Below, piece after piece: positions 39,001-54,000 of a stretch of DNA of 64,000 bases. Each line of letters begins with the position of its first letter. Positions within the stretch are counted from its first letter, which is position 1. The stretch comes from Corticium candelabrum (taxonomy: Eukaryota > Porifera > Homoscleromorpha > Homosclerophorida > Plakinidae), in contig NC_085098.1 in the NCBI RefSeq assembly GCF_963422355.1, positions 4,948,265 through 5,012,264 on the forward strand. The letters are read 5' to 3'. Both the position numbers and the translations under genes were made by a program. The notes under the pieces were generated by a model, which was not told the origin of the DNA, did not search any database, and was given only the letters and a program-made list of their open reading frames with translations.

Positions 39001-42000
39001 TCATTGCCGTATTTTTCGTTGGTTAGCTGCTGAAAAGCAATCTATTGAGACCGACAGCGACGAGTTTCGACGGCTTCTTCTACACCTTCAGCCGAGAGAA
39101 CTAAATCTTTCTCTTGGTCCCTTGTGGATAGTGGTATTTTCGGAGTTGTGTGAGTTTATGTGGAGTTCTACTTCGTCTTGGGATGTGTACTTGATTTCGT
39201 CTGAAAGTGACCTAGAAAGAGAGTTGTCAAAACGATCCCTGCCGAACGCATTGGTGTTTGTGGCCGAGGAAGATCTTTATTATCCATTTGGCGTGGTTAT
39301 CTTAAATACAGTCAAAAATATGGTTTACGTTCTTTCTTTAGAGAGGAGGAGTAAGACCAGTCGTTCTAATACGCTTTTGGATCGCGTGGTAGCAACATTT
39401 GAAGATCATTCTCCTGGCTCAAGTACAATGCAAGTGATAGATATAAATGTGTCCACAGAGTCTTCAGTTTCACAGCTAACCCATCTGGCTTCCTTGCTAC
39501 CTGCAATAGCTCTCACAAAGATTTCTTTTACTAGTCCTGAACTAGAAATCGCTTTAATTCAACAAGAGGTCACCAGCTTTGAAAAGAAATTGTCAGGATA
39601 CTACCAAAGACTTTCGACTGTTTTAGAGAGATCGACTTCCGAAGTAACTGTCCGACACTACGTATTGCAAGTAGTCACAGTAGTTAATGATCTCAGCGAA
39701 GGTGTTTTTGGAAATCTGAACACGTCGATGACTGACACTAACAATGACGGAGAGAAAGATTGCAAATCTCTAGAGTCGCGCGTTGTTCAGATAAAGAGGA
39801 GCCTTGAACGGCAGTTGGATGGCTTCGTAAACAGTTTCATTCCACGAGATGTGCAAAAGTGTTTTCAAGTCTTGACAAAAGTGGAGCTTGCTATTTCTAC
39901 CCAGCTAGCTTGTAGTTCGCGCAGTGATATCGAGAATGAACGTCTGCCAAGAGATTTGCGTTTATTGAAAATGCTGCAAGATTATGGGAAGCAAAACACA
40001 AATTCGAAAGAGTTAACACAGTGGGGTTTAATGTGGCACGTAGTTAGGAAGATGTTGGCTGCAGTCGAAATTCTTGTGGATGACACATTTTTGGCCACTG
40101 GCAGTCGATCAACCAATTGGAGATTGTCAGAGGACTTTTATGCAGACTTACAATTTTGTTTGGTATTTGGAGATTGTAACGACGCTTTGTCATGCATATG
40201 CGCAAAATTTCAGAATATTCAATCTCATTTCTCTAATGCCATGAAATCTATTTGCGACTTTGGCGAAGAAGATTACAGCGTATACTCTAACAAACTATTT
40301 CAGTCTCATCTTCAACAAGCAGTAACTGTTGTTGAGAGCTTAGGCGAGTTTCTCTACGTCACAGGACTCGAACAATCAAGCAAAAGGAGAGAAACTTACT
40401 TTGAGCTAACGGAAGCAGTAACAGCTTGTTGCAATCCGAATCTAGAAGAAAAAATTTGTGACTCCGAAAGTGTGAAAGAGAGTTACCAGAAAATATTGGA
40501 CAAAGCTTTGGAACAGTTTATTCAAAAGTTAACAGAGATGTACAACGAAGTTTGGGAAATTGTTGATGTTGGTAGCCCATTAGTATTGTCGATGATGCTG
40601 GATATCCGTAATTCAGAAAGCATTTTAGCAGCACTTCGTCAGGGAGAAGACAGTCCTGACATCAATAATATCGCCAGGCCAAACATCCTTCATTCGCGTA
40701 TTTGTCATTATAGAAATGAAATTGATATGTTGCTCAAATCAAACAGAACAGAGAATGACGAGCTGCTATCTGTTGTGTCGAAAGAAATCATGCAAAAGAA
40801 ACCGGAAGATATTGCCGAGTCACCAAGTGCAGCCACTTTGACGTCAAACGATTGCAAACGTACAGAGGAACTCAGTGACCTACAAGAGACTTGCAACCAA
40901 ACATTAAGCTTGTGTAAAGCGGACGATTTTGTCGAAATTGAAATGATGAATAAAAAATTCAACTATTTGGTATCGTTTTGGTTTGTACAATCTTGCTGGG
41001 AAAGGATCTATATGGAGAGTAAACAACTTCATAATGATCTAGGCCATGTATATGGAAGGGACGACAAAGCACTCTTGAAGAAACAAGTTGATATTGCAAA
41101 TATGATTAGTCATGTAGACAAAGAAAGACAGCATTCGTCTATTGTAAGGAAGTTATTGTCACATACATCTCTCAGTTCAAGAGGTACGAAGGACGTTGTC
41201 ACATCGGTTTTGCAAACTCTGCTTAAAAAACGTTGGCAGTTTTGTTGTTCGGTTGGTACTAACTGCAAAGATGGTTTATATGGTTGTCGCTTACTGAAAG
41301 ACGTCTGCTCATCCGTAGCAAGAAATCCATTGGCGCAGCAGAAATCAAAACTCGTTAACGCTAAACAGATTCTTGACCTGTGTTTAAGTCGAAGTAAAGT
41401 ATTGAAGTCTCAGAAGGGAGTATTTGATGACGACACAGTAACGCGACTGCGGCCGTACAGTGTCATGATGACAGACTTGCATTTTATGCTAATGGCCACT
41501 GACGTAGACGGTTGTGAGTACTTTTTGGAATGTGAAATGGAGTTGGAAAGAGAGCTTTTTGTTCCGGGTCGGTGTGACTTAACAAGGCCGTCGTACCTAG
41601 CTCCAGAGAGTGAAGAAGCCGAGTTTGGCATGATTCGTCCTGTCACAATTCTTCTTGATGAACTGACCAGCGAAAGACAGTGTTGGGTTGGGCAGTTGAG
41701 AGAATTTCACTCTGAGTCCATGCATTTGTTTGTTAATGCTTTCAATAAGTTTTTCCAAGATCAAAACGTTGGAGTCGCAGCTGTTATTCGTCGGTCATAC
41801 CGATCACTATCAGAGCTACCGGAGTATAGTTTGTTGGTTTCCACGACTGGAGTGTGCGATTGCTTGTGGATATTGCAAAATGTCTTGATTGAACTCCAGG
41901 AAAACGGAGAACTAGAACTGACGTCCTTTTTCTTACTGAGGAAAGATAACGAATTGACAGAGCAGGCAAAGCAGACGTTAGAGACTGAAATTCGTCGTCA

Positions 42001-45000
42001 TAGCAAAGAAGGGGAGCATCATTCTACGGAACAAAGAGAGGCACAATTTTTTTCTGGTACTGACGATACTAAGAAACAGACTGTTGGAGTAATGAAAGAG
42101 GATGTAGCAGCTAGAGTCAAAGGTTTGCTCCCCGACCTTATTCGTACAAATCGCTGGCACCATATTAGGGACGCTCTACGTGATATAACGAACCACTTGA
42201 CCGTATTTAAAGATACTTGCTCCGACTATTTGACAAACTTGTGTCGGAAGTACGATTCTGTATCTAACACAGATGGTGCAAAACGTCTAGACACGAAATC
42301 TCTTTCTAGCAACATTGCATTGACTGATACCTTACTGAATAGTGCCTTGAAGTATACCCATGCAAGGCGGCAAGACCGGGATGTGCTCAAAGGATCATCC
42401 CAAGTGCAAGATGTCAAATGGAATTCAAATTGCGATGCAAAGAATGTTCAGCAGGCACTGTCTAAGGTTAGCAACTTTTGTTACAAAACATTTTCTAATG
42501 AACAGGAATCACCAGAATTTTGCAAGAAATTTCAAAATTTGATTCAATTTCTTACGTGTTGCGTGCAGTCTCTTTGTGCAAGCGTTGACGACATTGATCT
42601 TAAAATGGAGGGATTGACTAAATATCATAGCGGTAATGTACTCGAAGAGCTTTGTTCTACATCGGAGAAATTTGGTGACAATGTCAAAGAAGTGTTTCAT
42701 GAGCTTTCGCGACAATGCTCTCTGTCTGTGGCTAGTTCGTTAGTTGTGAGCAGAAAAGGACAGGTTGCTTTAGAACTTGCAGCACAATTTAGAGAGGAAG
42801 CATTTACCGTTCGTACTTTTAGTTCTAGTTTGGAAGGGCATTACCTACATTGTGTATCTTTGATGTTGAAGTTTGTGACTATCGTATTACTCATTGTCGA
42901 GAGACGACAAAAGGGCAGCTGTGACATAGATCAGCTGCGGAGGTGCCTAAAAAGACACGGTCCACTGATTGCAGACAAGTATTGTGGCAAAGATTTGAAA
43001 GTCGAGTTCAAAATGGTGTGTAATGAAATGCAAAGTGCACAACGACAACTCCATCGACCCCTAGAAATGCTATTGCTAGATTTCGTTGGAGATCCATTTG
43101 TTGCAACATCAATGGATGCACGTGTGGCAGAATGGTTGCAAAGAGGTGTGTCTGATACTTGTGTGATTGGAGAAGGTATAGGGAAAAATCTGAAGTGGTT
43201 TATGAGCATTCCTGATCTTAGAAGGAGGGAACTACAACACGTGGGAAGCGCTTTGTCAAAATTAGCGAGTGTGATGCAGCAAAAACTTGATGTTTTGGAC
43301 GATTTTGGTGGAATAGAGACAAACAGTTTGAAAAACAGTTACACTTTATTGGAAACGATACATCAACTATTTATCGAATTCGAAGTTCGAAAAAATGTGC
43401 AGACTCCGTCGAACGTGTTATTAGCTAACGGTACGCTTTTGGTTCGTCAGTTGCACTGTTCAACGTTAGATGCAGTTTTTGGTAGACTCATGCAGGCTTC
43501 CTGCTCAACAGCAGTTATGGACAACCATGCTGTTTGCATTATGCAGTTTTTGGATTCTGCATATACAACCTATCAAGTGGAGGGTTCGGAAGTATTAGAA
43601 ACTGAGTCCGTCAACGTTATGCACCTCGTTATTTCGTTTTTATTTGAAGGTATATTGACAACAGGACGTGTGCTGCGAAAGCACTTAATCGAATTACCTT
43701 ACTGTCATGGTCTTGCGTTTGACTTTCCCTCATTTCTGCAACAGTTTGCAAAAATTGTTAAAAACTTTCAAGCAATGTTGAATTGGCCGGTTACAACTAT
43801 TGACGTAACGGACACTTTAGAATTAGAAAAGTCTCACGTTGTAATGACAGAAGCTCGTGTGAAAGACGCTGTTTACGAAATGTCTTCGTTTCTTTTGAAA
43901 TACGACAATTTAATTTGGACAATGATGAGGGATACAACGATATCTTGGCTAAGGAAAGTTACAGGTAGTAGTTGTACAGGGGCTAAGGAGATTGTTTCTG
44001 TTAAGAATAGTCTAGCTGATCTTGAACATAGGTGGAAAACAGATCTAACCATCATTGTAGACACCGTTAATTCTGAACGCAAAAAGATGAAAGGCACCAG
44101 TATCTTGAAACGCGTTCTTGGTGCACCTGCTAAGTTAGTCAAGTCTCTTATGGGAACAACAGCAGACGTGCAGAGGAAGCTGAAGTCATATTTGGACTTA
44201 AAGGCTAGTATTGAAGATAATTTGACATCAGCTTTTCACGAAGTAGCAATTCTGTTACGCCATCATCCGAACACAAGCGACAAAATCCATGCTGACGTTA
44301 TATATCAGTTGTTGTCTGGTGTTGAGAAATACAACAATGAGCTGTTAGAGAAGGAAGGAGAAAGAGCTGATCTATTTTATATTGGAGAAACGCTTAAAGC
44401 TTCTTTGAAGATGATTCATGTGGATGCTCTTGTTCTGACATCAAAACAGACATTTGTTAGTCTTTGCTTAGAAGACAATCAAAATTGTTATTCAGATTCT
44501 TTGTCGCACGAATCTTGTCAACTAAGTATTTCCGTGCCTATCGAACAACTTCATTTAGTTTTGTTTCGTTTTGTTGTTGGTGAAAAGAAATATTCTTCCG
44601 CAAGGATTTTACGAACTCTTACTGATTCGATCAGAAACGTTTCAACACCTCAACAAAAAACGGTTGAATTCACAGAGGAATTTGAGAATGGCTTTAGGGT
44701 TACCACTACTCTAAGGTGCAAGTATGAATTTTGCTTGGAAACAACGGGTGATACAGCTGTAGGAAGTCACCAAAATGATTGCTACTTACTCTGTTGCAAA
44801 CGAGCTAGGGAGATAACGTCTTCAGCATGCCATCTAATCTATACCGAAAAGTGGAGCAATTATTCTCAAATTAATAAAGTTATATGTTCAGATGCCGAGC
44901 GCTTGCATGAAGTAGAAAATGACACGTTAAAGAAATGGGACCTCAATCAGACGGCAGGTGGCGGAGCAAAGGCATGCTTTGTTGATCTTGTGAATAGAGC

Positions 45001-48000
45001 AAGCTTAGCAAGAACGAATGCTACTCGAATAGTTAATGATCTTGAAGGCAAATCGTTTTCAGAAATTGAAGAATGTTGCAAAACGATGTCTGAGCTGTTG
45101 TCTGCAAAGATTGAGAGCGACATTGAAATGTGTCGATCACATCTTACCGTACTGACTGAGTGGAAGGTACCACACTGCCAGTCTTACTTTCCAAAACGGA
45201 GACCTCCTACAAATTTAAGTGCATGCTCTACTTCCTTGAGTGTTGTATGTCAAGAAGCGCTGGCCTTGGCAACAAACGACCTATGTACTGCAAAAACTGT
45301 TCAATCGGGTCTCGTATTACTTGCCATTTTGTCAGCTGAATCTGACAAGAACGAACAGTTTCGAAACTTGGAAAGAATTTGTCAAAACCTAGAAACGCCG
45401 AAATGGTTAACTGAACTTTTCCGCAATCGAGAAAGCAGTTTACAATCGTCAGTCGTGCTGTCAGGAGATTTACGCAAACAGGCAACCTATATACTCAGAA
45501 AAAGGAGTTCATGTTGTTCTAAATTATGTGATAAATTTGTTTTTTCTCACCGACCAGCAATGTTTACTCAAGAAGTAAAAAATGAACTAATTTCTTCTTG
45601 TAGACTAGAACCGGCTCTTCATTTCTTTCAGGATGGATCTGTTTTGAAACCATCACTCAACTTTTTTTCACTAAATCTTTCATCTGTAGTTTCTGAAACG
45701 TGGAATCCAACATCAACTATTACTCTGTTTAATCACTCCAGCATTCGTAGTGCTCAATTTCAGTTTGAATCAAAGACTAATAAGAACGCTTTCTGTGTTG
45801 ATCCGGTGAGTGGTGAAATAAAGCCAAATAGTAGCTGTCAAGTTTTAGTGTCGTTTGACAAAAGTCATTTAACTGCTGGAAGAAACAGCGCAGTTTATGC
45901 TAGTAGCTGGTTTGTCATATCTATTCGATCTCAGCCGTTTTCTCTAAATGGTTCTATGGATAGTTACGTGGAAGAGCTGAATGGTCAAGTATTTGCTTTT
46001 GTTGTGGGTGAACTTCAGCCTATTGATACTTGTTTAAATGTGTCTCCTCTTTGCATCGATTTTGGAGCGATATCTGCCGGACTTGGAGGCGGGACACACA
46101 CCAAGTTTGCTGTTGTTCGAAACAATTCTGATCATAACGTGACGGCTATAGCAAAACTGCAAGGCAGCGACACTGAGTCAGCTAAAATTGTGTGCAAAAT
46201 TGGAACGGACAAGATGCACACCTTGAAACCTACTGAAGATTTCTCATGGTCCATAGAACCGTTGTCTTTCACAGCAGTCACAGTTGATTGTATACCTCTT
46301 GATAAACCGGGCAAAGTCGATGCCAAACTGACTTTCAAATTTCCTTCTGGGAAAGTGATCGAGACTCCTATTAGAGGCGTTATAGTGAATCCTCAACTTA
46401 CGTTGACTATCGATGGTATCCGGAAACAGATCGGGGAACATACGAGCGGAAACAACAAGTGCATTCAGTTTTCGATTGATGAACAGAAAACGCAAGAGAC
46501 TGTACGCGTTGAGAATAGGGGGTTAGTTTCTTGCAAGTTGTCCGAGGTTATGTTGCTTTTACCTCGTACGTTTCATAAAATTCCAGCTGCTTCTACTTTG
46601 CTGCTTCCGCGTACGTCAATATTGTTAACATTTGAGAAATCTTTGCTGCCAATGAAATTTTACTGTGGTGGAAAGGAAGTCAATTTGGTCAAGACCAGCG
46701 CAAACTCATTTTCAAACTTCAGTTCGGTACCAGTACGCATTTATGGCACCAATAATGTAACAATAGTGTCGTTATCAGAGGGAGTAAGGCAGTCCGGATT
46801 ATGGTCTATTAAAGAGGTCAACGGAAATGAGCTAAAGTTGCTGTCACAAATACCGATTAAGTTTCAACTGCAATTGACTGGCATGGCTTCATGCCGTACT
46901 AACGTGACCTGTAGCAATTCTCGCGTGTCATTAAAGCCATCTATAATAAGTTTAGCTACACCCAAACGCAACCAAGATATTACTTGCTTATATTGCCCAG
47001 TAACAAGTCTTGATCGTTTTAACATCGACATCTCTTATACGACAAAGTCAATGTCAGGACCAAGGGAGAGTTTTTCCGCGCCTCACGTGGTTCGTACCAG
47101 CGAAACTGTGCAGACCAAGTTTACATTTTGGCTGCAGGACAACCAACCCGTCTCTAAACATTTCTTTTGTGAGCAACTGCAAGAAGGCAAAATGAGTGAA
47201 GTAGACATAGATATAACAATAGCTGGCGGCAAGGGCGTTCGACGATCGTTGAACTATGAGGTCAGTGCAAAGTCTGTTAATTGTTCAAGCAAATGGCAGG
47301 CAAGCAAACCGAAAGAGTGGCACAACTGTTCAGATCGGAGATCTGAGAAACTACCAGAAAAAGCAGAGAAAAGGAAGATTGGGATTACTAAAGAGATAAC
47401 AGAGGATTTTGGTGTCTGTGGATGTGAAATCCATTTGAAATGCTCTGACAGTCTTAAAGTCTGGTGTGGAGAAGTTGTTCCTTACTCGACTAAACTTTAC
47501 TTTTTTGATCAGAACGTTGAACGACAAGAACAAGAATACCACTTGAACGAAGACAAAGAAGTGGCGGTTATTGGAATGGTAGCAGACGCACTCCACCTCG
47601 TGCAAAGAAAAGAGAGTTTTCGTGTTGCTGCTATCGCTGTCATGAAAGCAATAATTTGTCAGGAGGACGAAACATCTGAAAGTGAGACAGAAAACGAAGC
47701 AAATTTGATAAGCCGTTTGGTTGATGCGGCTGAAGATGTAACTGCAACTTCGATATCAGATATTTTACTAAATTCAAAGTATTGTTCACTTGAAGGAAGC
47801 GTATTGAAAGCATGTCAACATGGGCTACTTGCGTGCAAGCTGGCGACAATGTGTAAGCTTAACTCTGTTAAAGTATATTTTCCAAACAGCAAAGATCTTA
47901 TAGATGCGATTATCGAGTGTCTCATCTTGCCACAAACAGATTCTTTGCCTTATCATTGGCGCGCTCTTTTCACTAATCTGAAAGCTCTAATTTGTCTGGT

Positions 48001-51000
48001 TGATTCCGTCAAGTTAAATTGTTCTAAGTCAAAAGAACCAACTGGCTTGTCAAATTTTATGAAAGAAGTTGTCAAGTCGTGTCAACAACTGCCTTCGCAG
48101 TTCATTGAAATTAATCACGTTGTGAGTGCACTACTAAAGGTTACAGACGTAGTTTGGTGCGGTGACTTCAATGAAACATCAGTACACGGCATCCCTAAAG
48201 CAGCTGCAAGGTTATGCGTTCAGCAGCCCAAAACTCTGAAACAACTTTTTCAGTCATTAAAACCTGTCACTGACCCAGAAACCCATGGTTGCACAATTTA
48301 TGCGGCTTTAGAATTGGCAGCTCAACCTTGCAGTGTTTGTACAGTGTGTACTTATTTTAGGAAATCAGCTCTCAAAATAATGGACGTTTCATCTACTGCA
48401 GACAATATTACTACAATTCTTGATTCGATTTCAAAAGCACTTAATTGTTGTCCGGTTGAATGTCTTAGCGTCGACGGTTTGCTAGAGCTTTTGAAAGATC
48501 TGTTGTCAGCCGGTGGTGTTGTATCCTTATCTAATGAAGTTATGGAGATATTGTCTGGCTTTTTTGGTTTGCTGTCGGCAAAGGAGGCTACCGTAAGCAA
48601 AGTAGTGAATGTTTTGTCTCTCTTACTGAATGCTGCTATGTTTGATGATCTACCGTTTCTTTCCGGTAAACTTTTGCCTTTGTTGCGGAAGATCTGTACA
48701 GAAGATAGAAGTGTAACACGGACGGAGGGAGTTGCTGACGTTATTTCATTGTACTTAGAAGGAAAATGTGGTGATGACAACTCATGCTCTACTGCATTTA
48801 ACGCTATTGTGACGTGTTTAACGTCAACGTCTGTTAACGTAAACATGGTAACTTCCAAGTTAAAAAATGAACTGGGAAAGCTTGGTGTTGATCCTAAAGG
48901 CATTAGATTTCGAGATCTGGTTACTTCAGCACGAACCATAGCAGAAACTAGGACCAGTTCTGTCCAGACTGTTATTCCAGCTTTGTTTGACGTAGCTGAA
49001 ATTTTTGCAGAAGTGTTTACTGAAAATTTCTCGCATCAACTAGCTAATCTTGAATTGTGTTTGGATTGGATGATTTCGCAGTCGGAGGTTTCACACATTT
49101 ACCGCATTGCTGCTGCTTTCAACGTCACTCAAATTATATACACTGTCTGTTGTGGTGACGCACCTTTGGCAAGTCGAATTGCGAAACGACTAAAGAACTT
49201 GACCAAGTGCTTTAATCGTATTACTAACTATGTAGGACACGAGCGGTTGGACACTCTGTCTTCTGAATTTGACGCCTCTGATCGCGAGGAAGGTCAAGTT
49301 GCTACCTATAGTAGCAGATGGTCATTCTCTTTTGACTTCTTTTATTTGGCTCGTCGTGTTTTCTTGCTGGTTGTGTCTAAACAGAAACTGAACGACACCG
49401 CTTTGCAAGGCTCTCACAGATCTATTGCTGCCGTCAACTTTCCCAAACTTATTGCTAACTGTTTCGCCAGTCCGCTTAGTACACTACCTGATTGTCTCGC
49501 AGACGTAGTCGTACAAGTTTGCGGAATCAAACATGAAGACAATTTGAGACAGACAGCAACACACATACGGGCAGTCGTTGAATATCAACTGGAGCTCCGT
49601 TATGGATTGATAAAGAACCTCCTTGGTTGCAATTTGCAGATACTTTCTAATACCGCGACTTTAACAGCTGATCTCGAAACAACATTGAAGATACTGACTC
49701 GCTCTGTCCGTCCGAAGTTGGCAGCCAAACTGCAGTGTTTTGAAGACAAAGATAGTGAAACTGCTTGTCAGTTAGTTAAAACTGCTCTTTCGACTGTAGA
49801 ATGGTGCGACGTGTCGTTGTTATCATATTTTCAGTTTGTCAACCTTTTGGATGAACAAAGACAGGGAAATGACGTCGTAGTTGTCAGAAAGCTTGATGAT
49901 CTGCTAGCGTTAAGTAAAGCTCGTCTTCCTGCAGAGCGTGCTAAACGTGCTCGTATTGATTGCAAACAAATTCTTGGCATTTTACAAGCAATGGTTTCAG
50001 AGGACTTTAAAGAAATTTTGAATAATTTAAAGACTATACTTTCGCAAGAGTCATCGGACGGATCATTGTCTTCAGCCACTAACGTAGTAAAAACGGTCCT
50101 CAAGATGGCGTCAAAGAATGCTACGCCCAGCGTTTGGAACGACGTCATGCTCTTGTTTCAAGCTCTTTGTCAACAGAAAGAGACTTCGATCAAAGAGAGT
50201 ATTGCTCAAACTTGGGAAAGACAAGCAAAGTTTGACTGTCTTTCAAAAGAATTCTGGGAGAAACTGGATTGTCAGTACAACGATATCAGAGGTTCATCAG
50301 ACGAAACTATTCAATCAAGTTGGCAGCACTTGTACTTATTTATCAAAGAGTTAGATAGGTCAGGCATTGAGAGCGACACTTGCTCTCATTTAGCAAAGAT
50401 TCTTGATATGATATTCAGCAGTTCAATGACGAACTATGCCAATTTTCGGCAACTTATCGACGTGATGTATTGTGTTGAACAGTTTGTACAACCTGCAAAT
50501 GTTGCTGTTGGTCAATTTCTTTGTAAAGTGCGTTCTGTATTTGAAACAGTAGCTGTCATATTCGATTCTTGGATGAAGAATTTGGAAGTTCTTCTAACTG
50601 ATGAACCTAAAGTTTTTAGTAGTATATCTCGAATTGTAAACGATGTGACAATAGAGGAAGGCTTTCAGTTCTCTCGTGCTCTGTTAAATTGTACGCAATT
50701 GGCGATAGATGGAAATTTAGTGAGCAATAGCGAACGCCAAGGGAAAGTGAATAGTGTCTATACCCATATTGTAAATCTCTTTTTACGTCCTTTGTGCAGT
50801 GATGCCGACGTGGGAATATTATCAGATACCGTTCTTAGTTTGCTTGACGGAACGGTAGATCTGCAGTGCAAACCTGGTAAAAAGCGTTTGTCATTTCACT
50901 TGCTTTCTTTGTTGCTTGAAGCAATAAGGACGTGTTGGAAATTTGAAAACTGCAATAATGAAGACCAACTGACTTGTAGTATGTATGGTTTATCGGCCGC

Positions 51001-54000
51001 GTCGCTAGTCACTTTGACGAAAGTCGCTGCACTAGCAACCACTGAGAAGCCGTCGCCAATCACAGACAATGCAGAAAGTAATGCCGAAAGCTCTGACCGT
51101 AACAGTATGATTGGCTCAAGTTCTAGTAGCTCATTTGAAACTACTAGACTATCTGACAGACCATCAGACAAAAGCGAATACGACAACGAAAATGATATGC
51201 AGAGTAATGACGACATTTCTTCTCTCGATGAATTGGAACTTAATGTTGACGATTATACGGATAGTGAAACAATGTCTGATGACGAGAATGCGGACGTTAG
51301 CTTGTCACTGGCTTCCTTGGAGAAAGGAGACGAACAGCAATGGAATCAAGAGGATGGAAGGTCTTCGGGAAATTTATTACAAAAGCAGCCCTCTATCGAC
51401 GTTGGTGCAAGCGAATTTGTGGCAATAGAAGACTGTATTCTTAACTTTTCGGATTTAGACGTAAAGGTAAGTTTATGCCTTCCGGTTCCATTAGTAAACG
51501 AAGTAAAAACACTGATATCGTAAAAACGAAGAGGAATGCATGTAACCTCAAGCGCATAGTTGTCTGTTGCTACTTTTGTGCTGGACACAAATTTGTGCGT
51601 GCGTGTGTGCGTGCGTGTGTGTATGTGTTTTGTTTTTAAGTAATGGACTAGTAGTGTAATGTTACACAAACGACGCACTTTTCCAATTTATTTTTCTTTA
51701 TTTCGCAGGTTGATGTTCTAGCCAATGCATGTAAAGCTCAAGAAGAGAGCAAGCGATTGTCAGTCATTATTAGAAAGAACCTTCCCAGAGTTGGCTTCAA
51801 AGACTTTTGCAAAGCAGACATTATTGGTTGTTGCTATGCTGCTAGAGTTTTGCCAAGAGCAGTTGCAGAATGGTCATCTTCTTACGATAGTGTTTGGAGT
51901 GGTATGCAAGTGCCAGATCTGGACATGACAGGGCTACCTTCAACGTTTTTAAAATCGTTTATTAACACAGGAATGGCTCTCTTACATGCTTCTGACGTCA
52001 TTTTGCTTCTTCTTGGCGACAAGTTGTTCAATCCTCAGGTTTGTAGTTCTGGTCAATGCATTACTCGACGTTTTGGGCAAGCGTTTGTAAATTGTTTGTA
52101 GATTGAAGACATCAAAAGCACGATGTATGCGTCTTTGAAGCGCGGTCAGATTGTAATGCTGCCCAGAGAGTTTCGCAACGAAAGTTTGCAAAATACCGTC
52201 TGTATGGCTCGAGAAGAGGTAGTACGCATGCTTACCACTCTCGGCTCAATAAAGAGTGTTGCAGTCAAGCAACTTCTGAAACGCCATGGACTAGACTCCG
52301 TCAGAGCAATCGGCGATGAATATGTTGTGGTATGGTACTGTTCATTCAATTACGCAATTAAATAACATTTCTAAATTTCGAAATGAATCTAAATGATTGC
52401 TAAGTTTACACTGCCCAATCGCGGTATGGTAATTTAACTTTAGAATAATTGCATAACGCCGAAAGGAAAGATTTGGTTTTTTGTCGACAAGAAGTGGCAA
52501 TCACGCGACTAACAGAAAGGACGATACTTCTCAACATGGTGTACACATTACTGAAGTTACTTGTTGAAGGATAGCTTGTTTAGGCTATGGTCCAATAAAC
52601 AAATTTTTACTAAAAACTGATTTGAAACTGCGGAAAGTGAGAAGTCATGCCATCACTTAACGGGTGCAATCTGGACAATCACAATGTCGCTTTAATTGAT
52701 ATTTACTGTATTATGTAGACATTTTGTGTGTTTACATTTCAGGATATTTCAAGGGACCAGGTCCAAGACATGGTAGAGTCAATAATAGCAGCGGAGCGAA
52801 GTCAAGACCGCAGCATTCGTTTTAAACAACGTTTGGAGGCGAGTGCCGAAACATTTGATTCTACCACAGATCCCAACCATTTTACTTCTGTGGGATCTGG
52901 AGCTGCTGTACGAGCGCCTAGCCGTTCCTTGAAATCAAGTGAAATTACAAGTGGTCTATCTCAAGCTGTCATCGAATCGTTTACTCCGTCATCGTCAATA
53001 CCTAGAGTTCAACGGTCAGGCAGCAAGCCCGGATCATCAGTACATATATGGAAAGAAAATTTTCTATCTCGCACTTCTGCTCAACCTCTCTCTATGATAC
53101 CACGGTTGACCGACGATGGGGAAAGCAAACTTCAAGCGCCCGCAACTCGAACAGTGAAAGCTAGAATCAGATTAACATCGAAAGAGGTCCAGCGTCTTCT
53201 CGAAAACGTAGATCTTGGTGAGCAACGAAGCTCAAATACTGGACAAGCAAATCCAATGGAGGGCAGTCATACGAAAAAGAAACTGGACGCAATTTTACGA
53301 AATCGGCAGAAGGTATAACAACTTAGTTGTAGGAGCTAAACATTGCAGGTATAGATGCAGTGACACAATCCCTCACTCACTCTTTCTGTTTCAGACGGAT
53401 CGTATGACATACACAGGAATTTCATACATACTGGCAGACATGAAAGCTGAGTTTTTGCGTCAGTTGAGGAAAAGTCAAGCGGAAGAATGCGAACGGTCCA
53501 ACCTAAGAGGAATTTATACGGTCGGTATTCGCTCACGATGTTTTGATGAATATTCTATTTATCGTAAATTATTTCTGAACACCGTTTAGGCGATGGAGTT
53601 TGTATTTTGTATCGATAACAGCGGTAGTATGGGAGGCAAAAAGATACAACATGCACTGACCGCTTTGGTTTTACTAATGGAGTCATTGAACAAACTGGAG
53701 TGTAGGTTTGGAGTGATGAGATTTGGTGGCATTGCCACTCAGGTAAGAAGCTTAGCTTTCAATAGCTCTGTGACGCACACTTATATATATATGTTTGAGC
53801 AGGTGTGGTTGAAAACGCTAGACGAAGCATTTACAGAAGAACGAGGAGAGCTCATACTGGAGGCCATGGACAACACCGAAGGAACTCGACCTGCAGATGC
53901 AGTAAAGTGGGTTCTTGACAGAGAAGAAGGGTTCTGCAAGAAAAATCGTGCTGCTTCAAAACTTCAAGGAATCGTTCTCTTATCAGATGGTTAGTAGAAT

